Positions 53,244-61,502 of a stretch of 64,000 nt of DNA are shown one piece after another. Both the position numbers and the translations under genes were made by a program. The DNA is from Aerococcaceae bacterium DSM 111176. Lineage in GTDB: Bacteria; Bacillota; Bacilli; Lactobacillales; Aerococcaceae. The notes below the pieces were generated by a model. It ran no database searches. It was not told where the DNA came from and saw only the letters and a list, made by a program, of their open reading frames with translations. Position 1 is the stretch's first letter. Every line of letters begins with the position of its first letter. The stretch lies in the NCBI GenBank assembly GCA_015863215.1, contig JACBXN010000002.1, positions 1 through 64,000 on the forward strand, written 5' to 3'.

Positions 53244-53675
53244 ATGGAAAACAATGAACTCATTATCAATCAAATGCCAAACCTCCCAGAATCACTTCAA
53301 GCAATCCTCGACCGTTATACCGATACTGTAGTTAAAAGCTTAAAAGAGCAATATGAAGTCCTGAAAGATAAAATTGAATATTTAGAAACTAAACAACCAG
53401 TAAATCCAGTTATTATATCCTTTTTATTCTCTCAGCGTAAGAGCCGTGTTATTAAGCTACTAGGTGGCAAAGAATCCAATGCCTATCAAGATGCAATAAT
53501 TCGTAGTGCAACCTACAGAGAAGCGGCTAATGCTTTTAAAAAGCGGTATAAAATACCACGTTATGATCTTTTAAGTAAAAAAGACCAGGACAGTGCCATG
53601 ATATTTTGGAATGATTGGGCTCCAAGTGAAGAACTGACTAAGAGAATCAATGAAGCTAATCAATCAGGTGATTAA
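53244..53675 (+). CDS. ORF6C-domain protein (antirepressor C-terminal type)
   Basis: A 143-residue protein. An N-terminal coiled coil (about 20-50) precedes an ORF6C-like domain: RVIKLLGGKESNAYQD near residue 71, REAANAFKKRYKIPRYDLLSKKDQ and a closing WNDWAPS. ORF6C is normally the C-terminal half of phage antirepressors carrying Bro-N or AntA at the front; that front is absent here. It follows the DUF3102 gene by 2 bases and abuts the replication gene. Confidence 0.7.
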   Translation: MENNELIINQMPNLPESLQAILDRYTDTVVKSLKEQYEVLKDKIEYLETKQPVNPVIISFLFSQRKSRVIKLLGGKESNAYQDAIIRSATYREAANAFKKRYKIPRYDLLSKKDQDSAMIFWNDWAPSEELTKRINEANQSGD

Positions 53676-54473
53676 ATGGCCAGCATTAGACGACTTGTAG
53701 AGACAAGCTTTTGGACTGATCCCGAGGTGATTGATACCTATACGGTGGAAGATAAGTATTTTTTACTGTATTTAATGACCAATCCTGCCACAACCCAAGT
53801 GGGTATTTACCAACTGTCAAAAAAAGTCATGAGCTTTGAGAGTGGTTATTCGATTGATGTCATTAATGTACTCATCGATCGCTTTCAAAATAAATATCGC
53901 TGTATTATATACAACCATGAGACACATGAAGTATCGCTTATTAATTCATTAACTTACACCATTATTAAAGGAGGACGACCCGTCAGTGACCTGCTACAAA
54001 GAGAGCTGTCACGGATAAGAGATAGTGACATCATCTATCAGACCTATTCTCATATGCTTGAGTTTTGGCACAAATCAGACCGGCAGTTTGATAAAACAAT
54101 CCAACTCTTATTCGAGCAAGAACTCATCAAAAGAGGACATACTGGTATCACACCCAATGATATACAAAGTGAGATAGATAATGCTAAGCAAATAGAAAAA
54201 GATAAGCATAGTGATATGAAAATGATTAATGAAAAAAATAATGAGGATGATAATGAAGAATCGTATGCCGAATCGGTCAGCGAATCGCCATTAGAAAAAA
54301 TAAAGCATTACTACACACAACAGTTAGGGATATTATCTGATTCAGAATTAAAGTTAATAAAAAGTTGGTTAGCGTACTTAAGCCCTGAAAGAATAATCGA
54401 AGCCTTAGAAAAATCTAAAAAAGCATCTGCACCAGTTCTATATGCACACGCTATTGTAAAAAGCTGGATATAA
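53676..54473 (+). CDS. DnaD-like phage replication initiation protein
   Basis: A 265-residue protein. The N-terminal winged-helix part starts RRLVETSFWTDPEVIDTY and has KYFLLYLMTNPATTQVGIYQL near 30-50. After an acidic, Asn-rich linker (about 180-205), a DnaD C-terminal domain reads KIKHYYTQQLGILSDSELKLIKSWLAYLSPERIIEAL in pieces, ending VLYAHAIVKSWI. It would load helicase at an element origin. No separate helicase loader or SSB gene is seen. Confidence 0.8.
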   Translation: MASIRRLVETSFWTDPEVIDTYTVEDKYFLLYLMTNPATTQVGIYQLSKKVMSFESGYSIDVINVLIDRFQNKYRCIIYNHETHEVSLINSLTYTIIKGGRPVSDLLQRELSRIRDSDIIYQTYSHMLEFWHKSDRQFDKTIQLLFEQELIKRGHTGITPNDIQSEIDNAKQIEKDKHSDMKMINEKNNEDDNEESYAESVSESPLEKIKHYYTQQLGILSDSELKLIKSWLAYLSPERIIEALEKSKKASAPVLYAHAIVKSWI

Positions 54474-54493
54474 AAAAGAAAAGAGGACAAATC

Positions 54494-55207
54494 ATGACAT
54501 ATATGGCAGTATACGGGGGAATATCAAGTAAATCGGTTGGTAAATTGTATAGATCAAAAGATTTACTTTTCCAAAATGGATATGCAGCAATAAAAGATTA
54601 CTATATGGGTCAAGATAATCAAACAGCAGAAATCTTTGGCACAGACTTGGAGATTGAGAATCAAAAACAAGGCGACAAAATCTATGATTTTTTTATCTAT
54701 AAAGTGAAAGGAAAGCGACTGAAAGTAGTTGATCATGTCAATATGAAATACTACCTAGAATTAGAAAAAAGAACATTAAGAACTCAAGAAGGTATCGATA
54801 AAATTGTGCTAGCTTATATTAATTCGGTCATCATTGATAAGCTTGAAGAATTACAAGAGCATGAGTACTTTTATGATTTGGTCAGTTGCATCTTCCTCAT
54901 AGATTCAGTGGATAGTATTAAGGAAGCAGAACTATATATCGTCAATGCCTATATTGATCTTATAAAAATTGCTCATTTTAGAAATTATAAGAGCACTGTA
55001 TTAGAATATGAAGCTGTATCTAGTTTTGATTTACAACAATTAATGAGTAGCTTAGCGATTGCCCTAGAGTCTGATTTAGAAGTAGGGCCAATCATTCGGA
55101 CACTCATCTTATACTTATGGCATATGGCTGAGAACAAACATGAGACAGAATTTGTAAAGTTACTAAGAACTTGCGTAGGTAAATCAGCAGGGTTGAAATA
55201 TTATTAA
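54494..55207 (+). CDS. Unknown protein of the element early region
   Basis: A 237-residue protein I do not recognise. It has a mixed N-terminal part (MTYMAVYGGISSKSVGKLYRS), no Cys-rich or nucleotide-binding motif, and a mostly helical, Leu/Ile-rich second half (about 95-230) with acidic stretches. No signal peptide or membrane segment is visible. AAAGAGGA precedes the ATG. It is the last gene before the structured element at 55224. Confidence 0.6.
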   Translation: MTYMAVYGGISSKSVGKLYRSKDLLFQNGYAAIKDYYMGQDNQTAEIFGTDLEIENQKQGDKIYDFFIYKVKGKRLKVVDHVNMKYYLELEKRTLRTQEGIDKIVLAYINSVIIDKLEELQEHEYFYDLVSCIFLIDSVDSIKEAELYIVNAYIDLIKIAHFRNYKSTVLEYEAVSSFDLQQLMSSLAIALESDLEVGPIIRTLILYLWHMAENKHETEFVKLLRTCVGKSAGLKYY

Positions 55208-55223
55208 TCTCACTCAAATTAAA

Positions 55224-55332
55224 CCTATCCAGGCCACTAGCTCCTCTTTGTTTCGCTTTCGTTGCGGCTTCCTGCCCTAGCGGGCTCCAGCTCGACTCAA
55301 TCGAACCACGTTCCGCTAGTGGCCTGGATAGG
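55224..55332 (-). ncRNA. Structured element E1: 18-bp outer stem with conserved core
   Basis: CCTATCCAGGCCACTAGC (55224-55241) pairs perfectly with its complement at 55315-55332. Read on the minus strand, the 73-nt core contains GGTTC, GAGTC, GCTGGAGCCCG, TAGGGC, GGAAGC, CGA, GAAAC and GGAGCTAGTG in that order. The same core order occurs in E2 (61282-61395), whose outer stem has a different sequence. It may be an RNA, a terminator, or a cargo boundary. It lies between the early genes and the Septu-like pair. Confidence 0.7.
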
Positions 55333-55562
55333 TGACTTAATATCGTACAATGCAATTACACAAAGCCTTCAGAAATATTATTCTGGGGGCTTTTAATATT
55401 TTACTTGTAAGAGATAAAAATACTTTTCTTTAACAGGTTTAGTATAATATTAATTAATACTTGTAAATTTACAATTTGATACAATAATTAAAAAATGTCA
55501 TGCAAGTTATTATATTGTTTAAATAATGGGGAATAATTAATACTTAGTGAGGTGACGATATA
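55333..55562. other. AT-rich leader of the Septu-like operon
   Basis: A weak hairpin AAGCC/GGCTT followed by TTTT lies at 55362-55393. The rest is AT-rich, with promoter-like TATAAT near 55443 and TATATTG near 55510. No coding frame is supported. Confidence 0.4.
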
Positions 55563-57266
55563 ATGAGAATAAAAGTAAATAAGAGATTTTTAAGTAAAAG
55601 CGTAGCGATAGAAAAGGGAATAGATTTAGTATTAGAAGAAAATTATTGGGATGATTATGGATATAAGACAATGTTTGAGGTGTACTATCCTAGACCAAAA
55701 ACAAGGTTACCTGTTCATATAGGGTCTATTTCAATTGCGGATTTAAAAACAGCTCGAGAAGATAAATTAAATGGATATAAAGCGTATGACGATATTGTTA
55801 AATTATATGGTGAGGAATTTGAAAGATTTAATGAATCAACAGTGAGTTTGGGGACAGAAGAATATTACAAAAAAATCACAGAAATAATTAAGGAAAAAGA
55901 GGTAAACTTTAGCCATAAAGATTTAATGATTGCTTTGAATGACATAGCATATAAACCAAGTTTACTAAATCTTCATAGTGATGAAGATGTGATCAATACA
56001 TCATTTTTAAGAGGTATTTCTACCGGACATGTAACAGGAAAGTTGAACCGACTTTCTAATGGAGGTAATGAAACGATACCATATAATATTAATCTAAAAT
56101 ATTATAGACATTCTGCTGAAAATGTTGATCAGACTATCTATGAATTTAAGACTAATCCAGAGAGTATCTTACCTACAAATATCCATGCGATTATTGGGAA
56201 TAATGGAACAGGAAAAACAAGGATATTAAAAGACATTGTTAAGGCTGCCCTTAAAGAGGGGGAGAAAATTAGTTCGGAGTTTAGTGATGAAAATAATGAA
56301 ATAAAATTAAGTTTAAATATGGGGTCCACGCAAGATAGATTTGCAGGTTTGATGTTTATGTCTTACAGTCCATTCGATAAATTTAATGATTTATTACAGG
56401 ACAGTAAGACAGAGTCAAATAAAATATTCGATTATAAATACATTGGAATATTCAAAGAAAGAAAAAACGATGAGGAAATTGAAAAAAATGACTATATAAG
56501 TTTTGAGGATTGGGACAATAAATTTGAAGAAGCAATTAAAATTATAAGAAAAGATAGGAAGAAGCATCGTTTATTCTGGAAACAAACACGATATCTTGAA
56601 TTTATTTTAAATAAAATATTTAAAGATAATAATAATGAAAAGAGAGACTGGGAAGATATAGATAATTTAATTAAAGAGGAGAGAAGACATAGAGAAGAAA
56701 ATGAAACTGAATATAACAACCTTATCAATACACTCCATTCAAGATTATTTGATGCATTTAAATTAATGAGTTCAGGAGAAAAAATAGTGACTCTGGGTGT
56801 AGCTTCTTTAGTTGCATTTGTTGAAGAAAAGACTTTAGTGCTTTTTGATGAACCAGAATTATATCTTCATCCGCCTTTAACTTCCAATTATATTAGAATA
56901 ATTTCTGAAATAATGAATGAAAAAAACGGGTTGGCAATTGTAGTCACTCACTCACCTATAATATTGCAAGAGATACCGAACAATTGTATCTATGTTACCG
57001 ATGATTCAATTATGCCTAATATGAAAAGGCCTCATTCCCCAACATTTGGTGAAAATATTTCGATATTAAATCATGGGATATTTGGTTTAGATATAGGGAA
57101 ATCAGGCTTTTACGTCTATATTCAAGATTTTTTTGAAAAATATTTACCATCAAACCGAGATAAGATTTGGGAACTCAGTGAAATGGAGGAATTAGGATCT
57201 GAGGCAAGGTTCTTTTTAGACTTATTGATTGATTCCAAAATTGATGATGAATTAGAGGAGGATTAG
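55563..57266 (+). CDS. Septu-like AAA ATPase (PtuA type) with long N-terminal extension
   Basis: A 567-residue ABC/OLD-type ATPase. Walker A GNNGTGKT at 212-219, signature MSSGEK near 402, Walker B LVLFDEPELYLHP near 426, and THSP near 462. Residues 1-200 precede Walker A, much longer than in most PtuA proteins, where it is near the start. The gene is followed after 5 bases by an HNH nuclease gene, the defining pair of Septu phage defence (PtuA-PtuB), also found as effectors of some retrons. Base composition is clearly more AT-rich than its neighbours, in line with a cargo gene. Confidence 0.8.
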   Translation: MRIKVNKRFLSKSVAIEKGIDLVLEENYWDDYGYKTMFEVYYPRPKTRLPVHIGSISIADLKTAREDKLNGYKAYDDIVKLYGEEFERFNESTVSLGTEEYYKKITEIIKEKEVNFSHKDLMIALNDIAYKPSLLNLHSDEDVINTSFLRGISTGHVTGKLNRLSNGGNETIPYNINLKYYRHSAENVDQTIYEFKTNPESILPTNIHAIIGNNGTGKTRILKDIVKAALKEGEKISSEFSDENNEIKLSLNMGSTQDRFAGLMFMSYSPFDKFNDLLQDSKTESNKIFDYKYIGIFKERKNDEEIEKNDYISFEDWDNKFEEAIKIIRKDRKKHRLFWKQTRYLEFILNKIFKDNNNEKRDWEDIDNLIKEERRHREENETEYNNLINTLHSRLFDAFKLMSSGEKIVTLGVASLVAFVEEKTLVLFDEPELYLHPPLTSNYIRIISEIMNEKNGLAIVVTHSPIILQEIPNNCIYVTDDSIMPNMKRPHSPTFGENISILNHGIFGLDIGKSGFYVYIQDFFEKYLPSNRDKIWELSEMEELGSEARFFLDLLIDSKIDDELEED

Positions 57267-57271
57267 TTTTA

Positions 57272-58231
57272 ATGTTTAATGGGCTTAACTCCTCTAATTT
57301 AGATTTTTCAAAATATATGGATGATTTTAAAGTCATCCTATCAAACCATGATGGGTGGGCAGAGGAATACGGGAAAAGAATTTTGAAGTTAATTACTTTT
57401 ATAGAAAATGATATTGAAAAATATGAAAAAGACTATACTTTATTTTTTTCTGATAATAGTTTTAATGGCATTGAAATCATTCAAGAAGTTGAAGAACTTT
57501 TTCATGATAAGAACAGTGATTGGAAACAAATAAAAAAAGATATTAAAAATACAGTTGATAAAATACATGAAAGCTGCGTAGTAGATACTGATTATATTTG
57601 TCCGGTTTGTGGATTGCCTATGTCAAAGGATTCAAAATCAAACTATTACTTAAGTATAGATCATGTTATCCCCAAAAAAGAATACTTACAGTATATATTA
57701 TACCCTGACAATCTTGTACCTATGTGTAGAGAATGTAATAGAAATAAGAGTGGGAAAATAAGTAAAAATTTATTTCATCCTTATTTACATAATTATAATA
57801 TTCTACCAAAAGAATCAATATTAATAGAACCTAAGCCTAGGTATAAAAAGAAAAAAGTAAGAAGTTATAAGTTGAATTATAAATGGAATACCGATAATAG
57901 TATACTTAAAGAAAATTATGAAGAAATCTTCCTTTTAAATGCTATTTATCAAAGCAGAATATATTATTCTAAAATTAAAGGAGTTTATGCAGCGAAGGTA
58001 ACGAGTTTTATTCAGCATAATAACTATGAAGATGAACAATTAAAGAGAGTTTTATTAAAAGACATATCAAAACAAATTAATACTTTAAGTAATAAAGTAA
58101 GTCTTGATGATGAAGAGGAGCTAGAATTATTATCTTTGAAAGTTGTAGAGAATGATATAGATACATTTTATTCTTCGATAAAAAATGATGTAATCAAAGT
58201 CGTTAATAATCATAATAATATAAACGAATAA
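57272..58231 (+). CDS. HNH endonuclease (PtuB type) of the Septu-like pair
   Basis: A 319-residue protein with a helical N-terminus and a zinc-braced HNH nuclease: YICPVCGLPM (Cys110, Cys113), SIDHVIPKKEY (Asp130, His131), DNLVPMCRECNRNKSGK (Cys152, Cys155, Asn156). The C-terminal 140 residues are Lys- and Tyr-rich. As PtuB it would cut DNA or tRNA-like targets when the ATPase partner senses infection; the target is unknown. Its ribosome site GAGGAGG lies inside the end of the ATPase gene. Confidence 0.82.
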   Translation: MFNGLNSSNLDFSKYMDDFKVILSNHDGWAEEYGKRILKLITFIENDIEKYEKDYTLFFSDNSFNGIEIIQEVEELFHDKNSDWKQIKKDIKNTVDKIHESCVVDTDYICPVCGLPMSKDSKSNYYLSIDHVIPKKEYLQYILYPDNLVPMCRECNRNKSGKISKNLFHPYLHNYNILPKESILIEPKPRYKKKKVRSYKLNYKWNTDNSILKENYEEIFLLNAIYQSRIYYSKIKGVYAAKVTSFIQHNNYEDEQLKRVLLKDISKQINTLSNKVSLDDEEELELLSLKVVENDIDTFYSSIKNDVIKVVNNHNNINE

Positions 58232-58241
58232 TAAGTTATTA

Positions 58242-58276
58242 AGAGCCTTCAAATTTTTTATGAAGGCTTTTTTTGA
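58242..58276 (+). terminator. Terminator after the Septu-like pair
   Basis: AGCCTTCA pairs with TGAAGGCT around a 10-nt AT loop and is followed by TTTTTTT. Confidence 0.85.
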
Positions 58277-58346
58277 AACAAATAATGAAAACTTTGAGGT
58301 GGGAACGAGGTAGAGATAACGCTATCATTAAAGGGGGAGGGATATT

Positions 58347-58856
58347 ATGACTGAAGAGCAGGTAGAAAGATTATTATCACAATACAAGCGATTAATTCAT
58401 AAGGTACTTTTAAGCACTGGTATATCTATGAATCAATATGCCTATGAAGATTACTATCAAGAGCTGAGTATCAAGCTGGTAGAAATTGCAGATAGCTTTC
58501 AAGGTGACGTTTTTGATGCGGATAAGTTCAAGTTCGCTTCTTTTGCTCAAAGAGGCCTTCGCTGGTTTTTGGTCGATTTATTTCGAAGTAAGAAATATGG
58601 AGAATCAACCGTCCCTTTATCAGATTATTTGCTGAATAACAATGAATCGGATGAAGTGAGTGATAAAGTTATAGACTTCCTTAATGAAGCCTCTCTCCGA
58701 TTAGATGATACTGAAATACTCCTATTTAAAGGCTTAGTAAGTGGTCTACCTTTGAATGAGCTAGCCAAAACATTTGGAGTGAGTAGAAAAACAATAAGTA
58801 GAAGAAGAATCAAGTTGCAAGAGAAATTAAGGGAAATAAAAGATTTGTTAATATAG
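58347..58856 (+). CDS. Sigma-70 family RNA polymerase sigma factor of the element
   Basis: A 169-residue sigma factor: region 2 includes YAYEDYYQELSIKLVEIAD and FASFAQRGLRWFLVDLFRSKKYG (about 30-90), and region 4 LNELAKTFGVSRKTISRRRIKLQEKL (about 133-160). It resembles ComX/SigH-like and phage late sigma factors. It is followed by DUF1659, DUF2922 and a lysis gene set, so it probably turns on those genes, as a late-gene activator. GGGGGAGG precedes the start. Confidence 0.82.
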   Translation: MTEEQVERLLSQYKRLIHKVLLSTGISMNQYAYEDYYQELSIKLVEIADSFQGDVFDADKFKFASFAQRGLRWFLVDLFRSKKYGESTVPLSDYLLNNNESDEVSDKVIDFLNEASLRLDDTEILLFKGLVSGLPLNELAKTFGVSRKTISRRRIKLQEKLREIKDLLI

Positions 58857-58927
58857 TGCCTCCTTTTTTCCTAAATTTACGTTCTTATTTATGTAAGCTT
58901 ACAAAATAAATTTTAGGGGGAAATACT

Positions 58928-59128
58928 ATGTTTAAAGAATTTGCTAGAGCCACACTTAGTTTAAAAACAGTCGACCCATTTACTGAGAAAAAGGGATCAA
59001 TTACTTTACGCGACTTAACGGAAGATGCTGACACAGAGACTATCGTATCAGTTCGAGATGCCCTTCAAAATGTCATTGATAATTCTATCGTTATGACTGA
59101 AGTAACGAATACATATACGATTGCATAG
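58928..59128 (+). CDS. DUF1659 small protein
   Basis: A 66-residue protein matching the DUF1659 pattern: FKEFARATLSLKTVDPFTEKKGSITLRDLTEDADTETIVSVRDALQNVID in pieces, then a short strand. It is usually found beside a DUF2922 gene, as here. Function unknown. AGGGGG precedes the ATG, and the gap before it may hold a promoter for the sigma factor. Confidence 0.8.
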   Translation: MFKEFARATLSLKTVDPFTEKKGSITLRDLTEDADTETIVSVRDALQNVIDNSIVMTEVTNTYTIA

Positions 59129-59147
59129 GTTAAAGGAGGAATGAACA

Positions 59148-59378
59148 ATGGAAACAACATTAGTATTAGAGCTTTTATTTAAAGATGAAGCTGGAAAAGC
59201 AACAAAAATCAGCGTGCCAAAGCCAAAAGATAATTTAACGGCTCAGCAAGCCAAAGACGCTGTAGACGCGATTGTCGCTGCAGACATTTTTGCGGATGAA
59301 TCAGGCGACCCTTACGCGGTAGCACAAGGCGCTCGCTATGTACGTCGCTCTGTCGAAGAGCTTTACGAACAAGTTTAG
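59148..59378 (+). CDS. DUF2922 small protein
   Basis: A 76-residue DUF2922 protein: TTLVLELLFKDEAGKATKISVPKPKDNLTAQQAKDAVDAIV in pieces, then DPYAVAQGARYVRRSVEELYE. It is co-encoded with the DUF1659 gene 19 bases upstream. The pair recurs in Firmicutes next to sigma factors and amidases. Function unknown. AAAGGAGG precedes the ATG. Confidence 0.82.
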   Translation: METTLVLELLFKDEAGKATKISVPKPKDNLTAQQAKDAVDAIVAADIFADESGDPYAVAQGARYVRRSVEELYEQV

Positions 59379-59391
59379 TAATAAGTTAATC

Positions 59392-59418
59392 AGACCTCGC
59401 TTTTGCGGGGTCTTTTTT
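59392..59418 (+). terminator. Terminator between the DUF2922 gene and the lysis genes
   Basis: AGACCTCGC pairs with GCGGGGTCT around TTTT and is followed by TTTTTT. It splits the sigma-controlled pair from the downstream lysis genes, so those must be read by readthrough or a further promoter. Confidence 0.85.
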
Positions 59419-59433
59419 GAAAGGAGGAAAAAG

Positions 59434-59700
59434 ATGACTCTTATTGAAATAGGCGGTTTAGCAAGTGCGACTGTCGCTGTAATTACCCTCATCACTAAGA
59501 TGATAAGTCTAATTACATCGATTCAGAACTTAATAAATCGTATCGACAAAATACAAACAGATATTGAGTATAGTAAATCAGGGCTTGAGAAGGTGACCCA
59601 GCGTGTGGAAGACCATCAAGGACGAATATCTATACTTGAAAATGACCAAGTAACTTTAAAATCACAGTTGAAGGAGATAATAGGCTATGCGTTTAAGTAA
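59434..59700 (+). CDS. Small membrane-anchored coiled-coil protein of the lysis module
   Basis: An 88-residue protein with one N-terminal hydrophobic segment (about 8-34) and a long coiled coil (about 35-85; IDKIQTDIEYSKSGLEKVTQRVEDHQ in pieces). It resembles XhlA-type or YvrJ-like accessory proteins placed before holins, although XhlA usually has its membrane segment at the other end. The start at 59434 has AAAGGAGG upstream. It overlaps the holin start. Confidence 0.65.
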   Translation: MTLIEIGGLASATVAVITLITKMISLITSIQNLINRIDKIQTDIEYSKSGLEKVTQRVEDHQGRISILENDQVTLKSQLKEIIGYAFK

Positions 59701-59917
59701 CCAAACTTATGACACATTAAAGTGGTTTGTCCTCGTGGTAATGCCAAGTGTTTCAGTGCTTTTTCAAGGGCTAGGTGAGCTGTATAGCTATGAATCAACC
59801 TTCCTAGTCGTTTCAACGCTGAATCTATTTACTGCCTTTTTAGGGACGATTTTACAGATTTCAAGTAATAACTACCATGGAGGTGGAAGCAATGGTAACA
59901 GCTCAAATGCTTATTGA
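59687..59917 (+). CDS. Phage holin (Dp-1-like)
   Basis: A 76-residue protein with two hydrophobic segments (about 11-30 and 38-58) and a Gly/Asn/Ser-rich polar tail. RLSNQTYDTLKWFVLVVMPSV is like the Dp-1-type phage holin start. It would form membrane holes that release the endolysin encoded next; the two genes overlap by 26 bases. Confidence 0.82.
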   Translation: MRLSNQTYDTLKWFVLVVMPSVSVLFQGLGELYSYESTFLVVSTLNLFTAFLGTILQISSNNYHGGGSNGNSSNAY

Positions 59918-61229
59918 TAATGCAGCAAAGTTTATTGGAGTTAAAGAAAGAACAATTGAATTTAATCGCATCATTGATGCGTATAATTCTGTTAAACCTC
60001 TCCCAGCCGGTTATGCTGTGAAATACACAGACGACTGGTGTGATGTGTTTGTGAGTCATGTGGCGGATATATCAGGAGCGAGTGGACTCATTGGTCGTGA
60101 GTGTGGGGTGCAAAGGCATGTGAAGATATTTAAAGAAAAAGGCATTTGGTTAGGACGTCAATTTCCTAAAAAGGGTGACGTTGTCGTATTTGACTGGGAT
60201 AGTGGTGGATGGGCTGATCATATTGGCTTTGTTGAAAAAGTGGATAATAACACCATTACAACGATTGAGGGGAATAGTAATGAGCAAGTTAAGCGGAATT
60301 ACTTTGCTTGGAATGATAAGCGAATCATGGGATATGCCCGTCCGAAGTACCAGATTATTAGTGAAGTGAAAAAGTCGATTGAAGACTTGGCTAAAGAAGT
60401 CATTGCTGGAAAGTGGAGTAGTGGCCAGGCAAGGATTAATCAGCTTTTAGCTGCTGGTTATGATGCGACGGCAGTTCAAAAGATAGTGAATGAAATGTTA
60501 TCAACATCTGATGATAACATTGTTGATAAGAGTGGTATTAAAGCTATGTCTTTTAACGGAATTGTATTATCTAAAAAACATATCGAAAAGGTCTTAGAAT
60601 TAGCCAAAATTTATCGGATTCTGCCGAGTTTACTCATTGTGATGTTACACTTCGAAGGAGTCTGGGGAAGCTCAAATGTAGCCAAAAATGATAATAATTG
60701 GGGTGGGATGACATGGTCATCTACCTACGTTGGTAATCCTAAGATTTCGAAGAGTAAAGGTTCTAAGCGACCTGCTTCAGAGTTTGGCCATTATATTAAG
60801 TATTCAAGTGTCGAAGATTTCTTTGAAGATTGGGCCTATTTACTGAGACCAGGTGGCAATTATAGAGTGAGTGGAATTAGTAATTTTAAACAGGCTGTTA
60901 AAGGTCTATTTCAAGAAGGTGGAGCAAAGTATAATTATGCTGCATTAGGTTATGCAAAGTATTTAGAGCGGATGGTAGCTCGTAAGTTGGCCATTGATAA
61001 GGAAAATTCAGGTATTCTGGATCAATTGGATTCAACGCTGAGTAATAACACAAAGAAATTGAAAGTGAAAGAAGAAGCGTATAGATGGTTTACTGGTGAG
61101 AAGATACCCGATTGGGTCAAAGACTTAGAATTCGAACTCATCGAAGAAAAAGAGGTCATGCAAACGATTTATTTGCTTGGTAACGACGGTATTTCAATAG
61201 GTTGGGTAGTTAAGTCAGATGTTACTTAA
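59892..61229 (+). CDS. Modular phage endolysin: CHAP-like amidase, CW_7 binding repeat, glucosaminidase
   Basis: A 445-residue lysin. Residues 1-155 form a CHAP-type peptidase (Cys50 in DDWCDVFVSH; His110 in GWADHIGFVEK). Residues 161-205 are one CW_7 wall-binding repeat (IEDLAKEVIAGKWSSGQARI, LLAAGYDATAVQ). Residues 222-360 form a glucosaminidase (Glu255 in LHFEGVWGSS; NWGGMTWSS). The C-terminal 80 residues are unassigned. The start at 59892 has GGAGG 8 bases upstream, inside the holin gene. Confidence 0.87.
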   Translation: MVTAQMLIDNAAKFIGVKERTIEFNRIIDAYNSVKPLPAGYAVKYTDDWCDVFVSHVADISGASGLIGRECGVQRHVKIFKEKGIWLGRQFPKKGDVVVFDWDSGGWADHIGFVEKVDNNTITTIEGNSNEQVKRNYFAWNDKRIMGYARPKYQIISEVKKSIEDLAKEVIAGKWSSGQARINQLLAAGYDATAVQKIVNEMLSTSDDNIVDKSGIKAMSFNGIVLSKKHIEKVLELAKIYRILPSLLIVMLHFEGVWGSSNVAKNDNNWGGMTWSSTYVGNPKISKSKGSKRPASEFGHYIKYSSVEDFFEDWAYLLRPGGNYRVSGISNFKQAVKGLFQEGGAKYNYAALGYAKYLERMVARKLAIDKENSGILDQLDSTLSNNTKKLKVKEEAYRWFTGEKIPDWVKDLEFELIEEKEVMQTIYLLGNDGISIGWVVKSDVT

Positions 61230-61281
61230 TTCTCTTAAATAGGTGAAAATTTGCTTAATAAGCCATGTCAATTATTAAGCA

Positions 61282-61395
61282 AATCCCCCAACCCACTAGT
61301 GTAGCGAATGGTTCATTCGAGTCCGGCTGGAGCCCGTAGGGCGGGAAGCGGTCACGAGAATGAAACACCGAGCGGAGCTAGTGGGTTGGGGGATT
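61282..61395 (+). ncRNA. Structured element E2: 18-bp outer stem with the E1 core
   Basis: AATCCCCCAACCCACTAG (61282-61299) pairs perfectly with its complement at 61378-61395. The 78-nt core has GGTTC, GAGTC, GCTGGAGCCCG, TAGGGC, GGAAGC, CGA, GAAAC and GGAGCTAGTG in the same order as E1 on its minus strand. The outer 11 bp of stem differ completely from E1 yet pair perfectly. A TTTGCTTAATAA/TTATTAAGCAAA hairpin (61250-61283) abuts it on the left. It lies 107 bp before the reverse transcriptase gene. Confidence 0.72.
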
Positions 61396-61502
61396 CTATA
61401 GTTACAAAGCATAAATGTTAAATTTCATCCTATATTTAAGCTAATTTGGTAGAATAATATTAGAAATAATTATCTCAAAAATTAGTAACTAAAGGAGGAC
61501 AT

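Noticed and set aside
55224-61395. Integron attC sites for E1 and E2
   Set aside because: The outer stems do not carry the conserved RYYYAAC/GTTRRRY ends in both copies, and the conserved part is the inner core, the reverse of attC. The integrase is of phage type, not IntI.
61482-61502. E2 and the following leader as a retron msr-msd
   Set aside because: The related E1 copy precedes genes without a reverse transcriptase and the enzyme is not of retron type, so this is only kept as a hypothesis in the findings.
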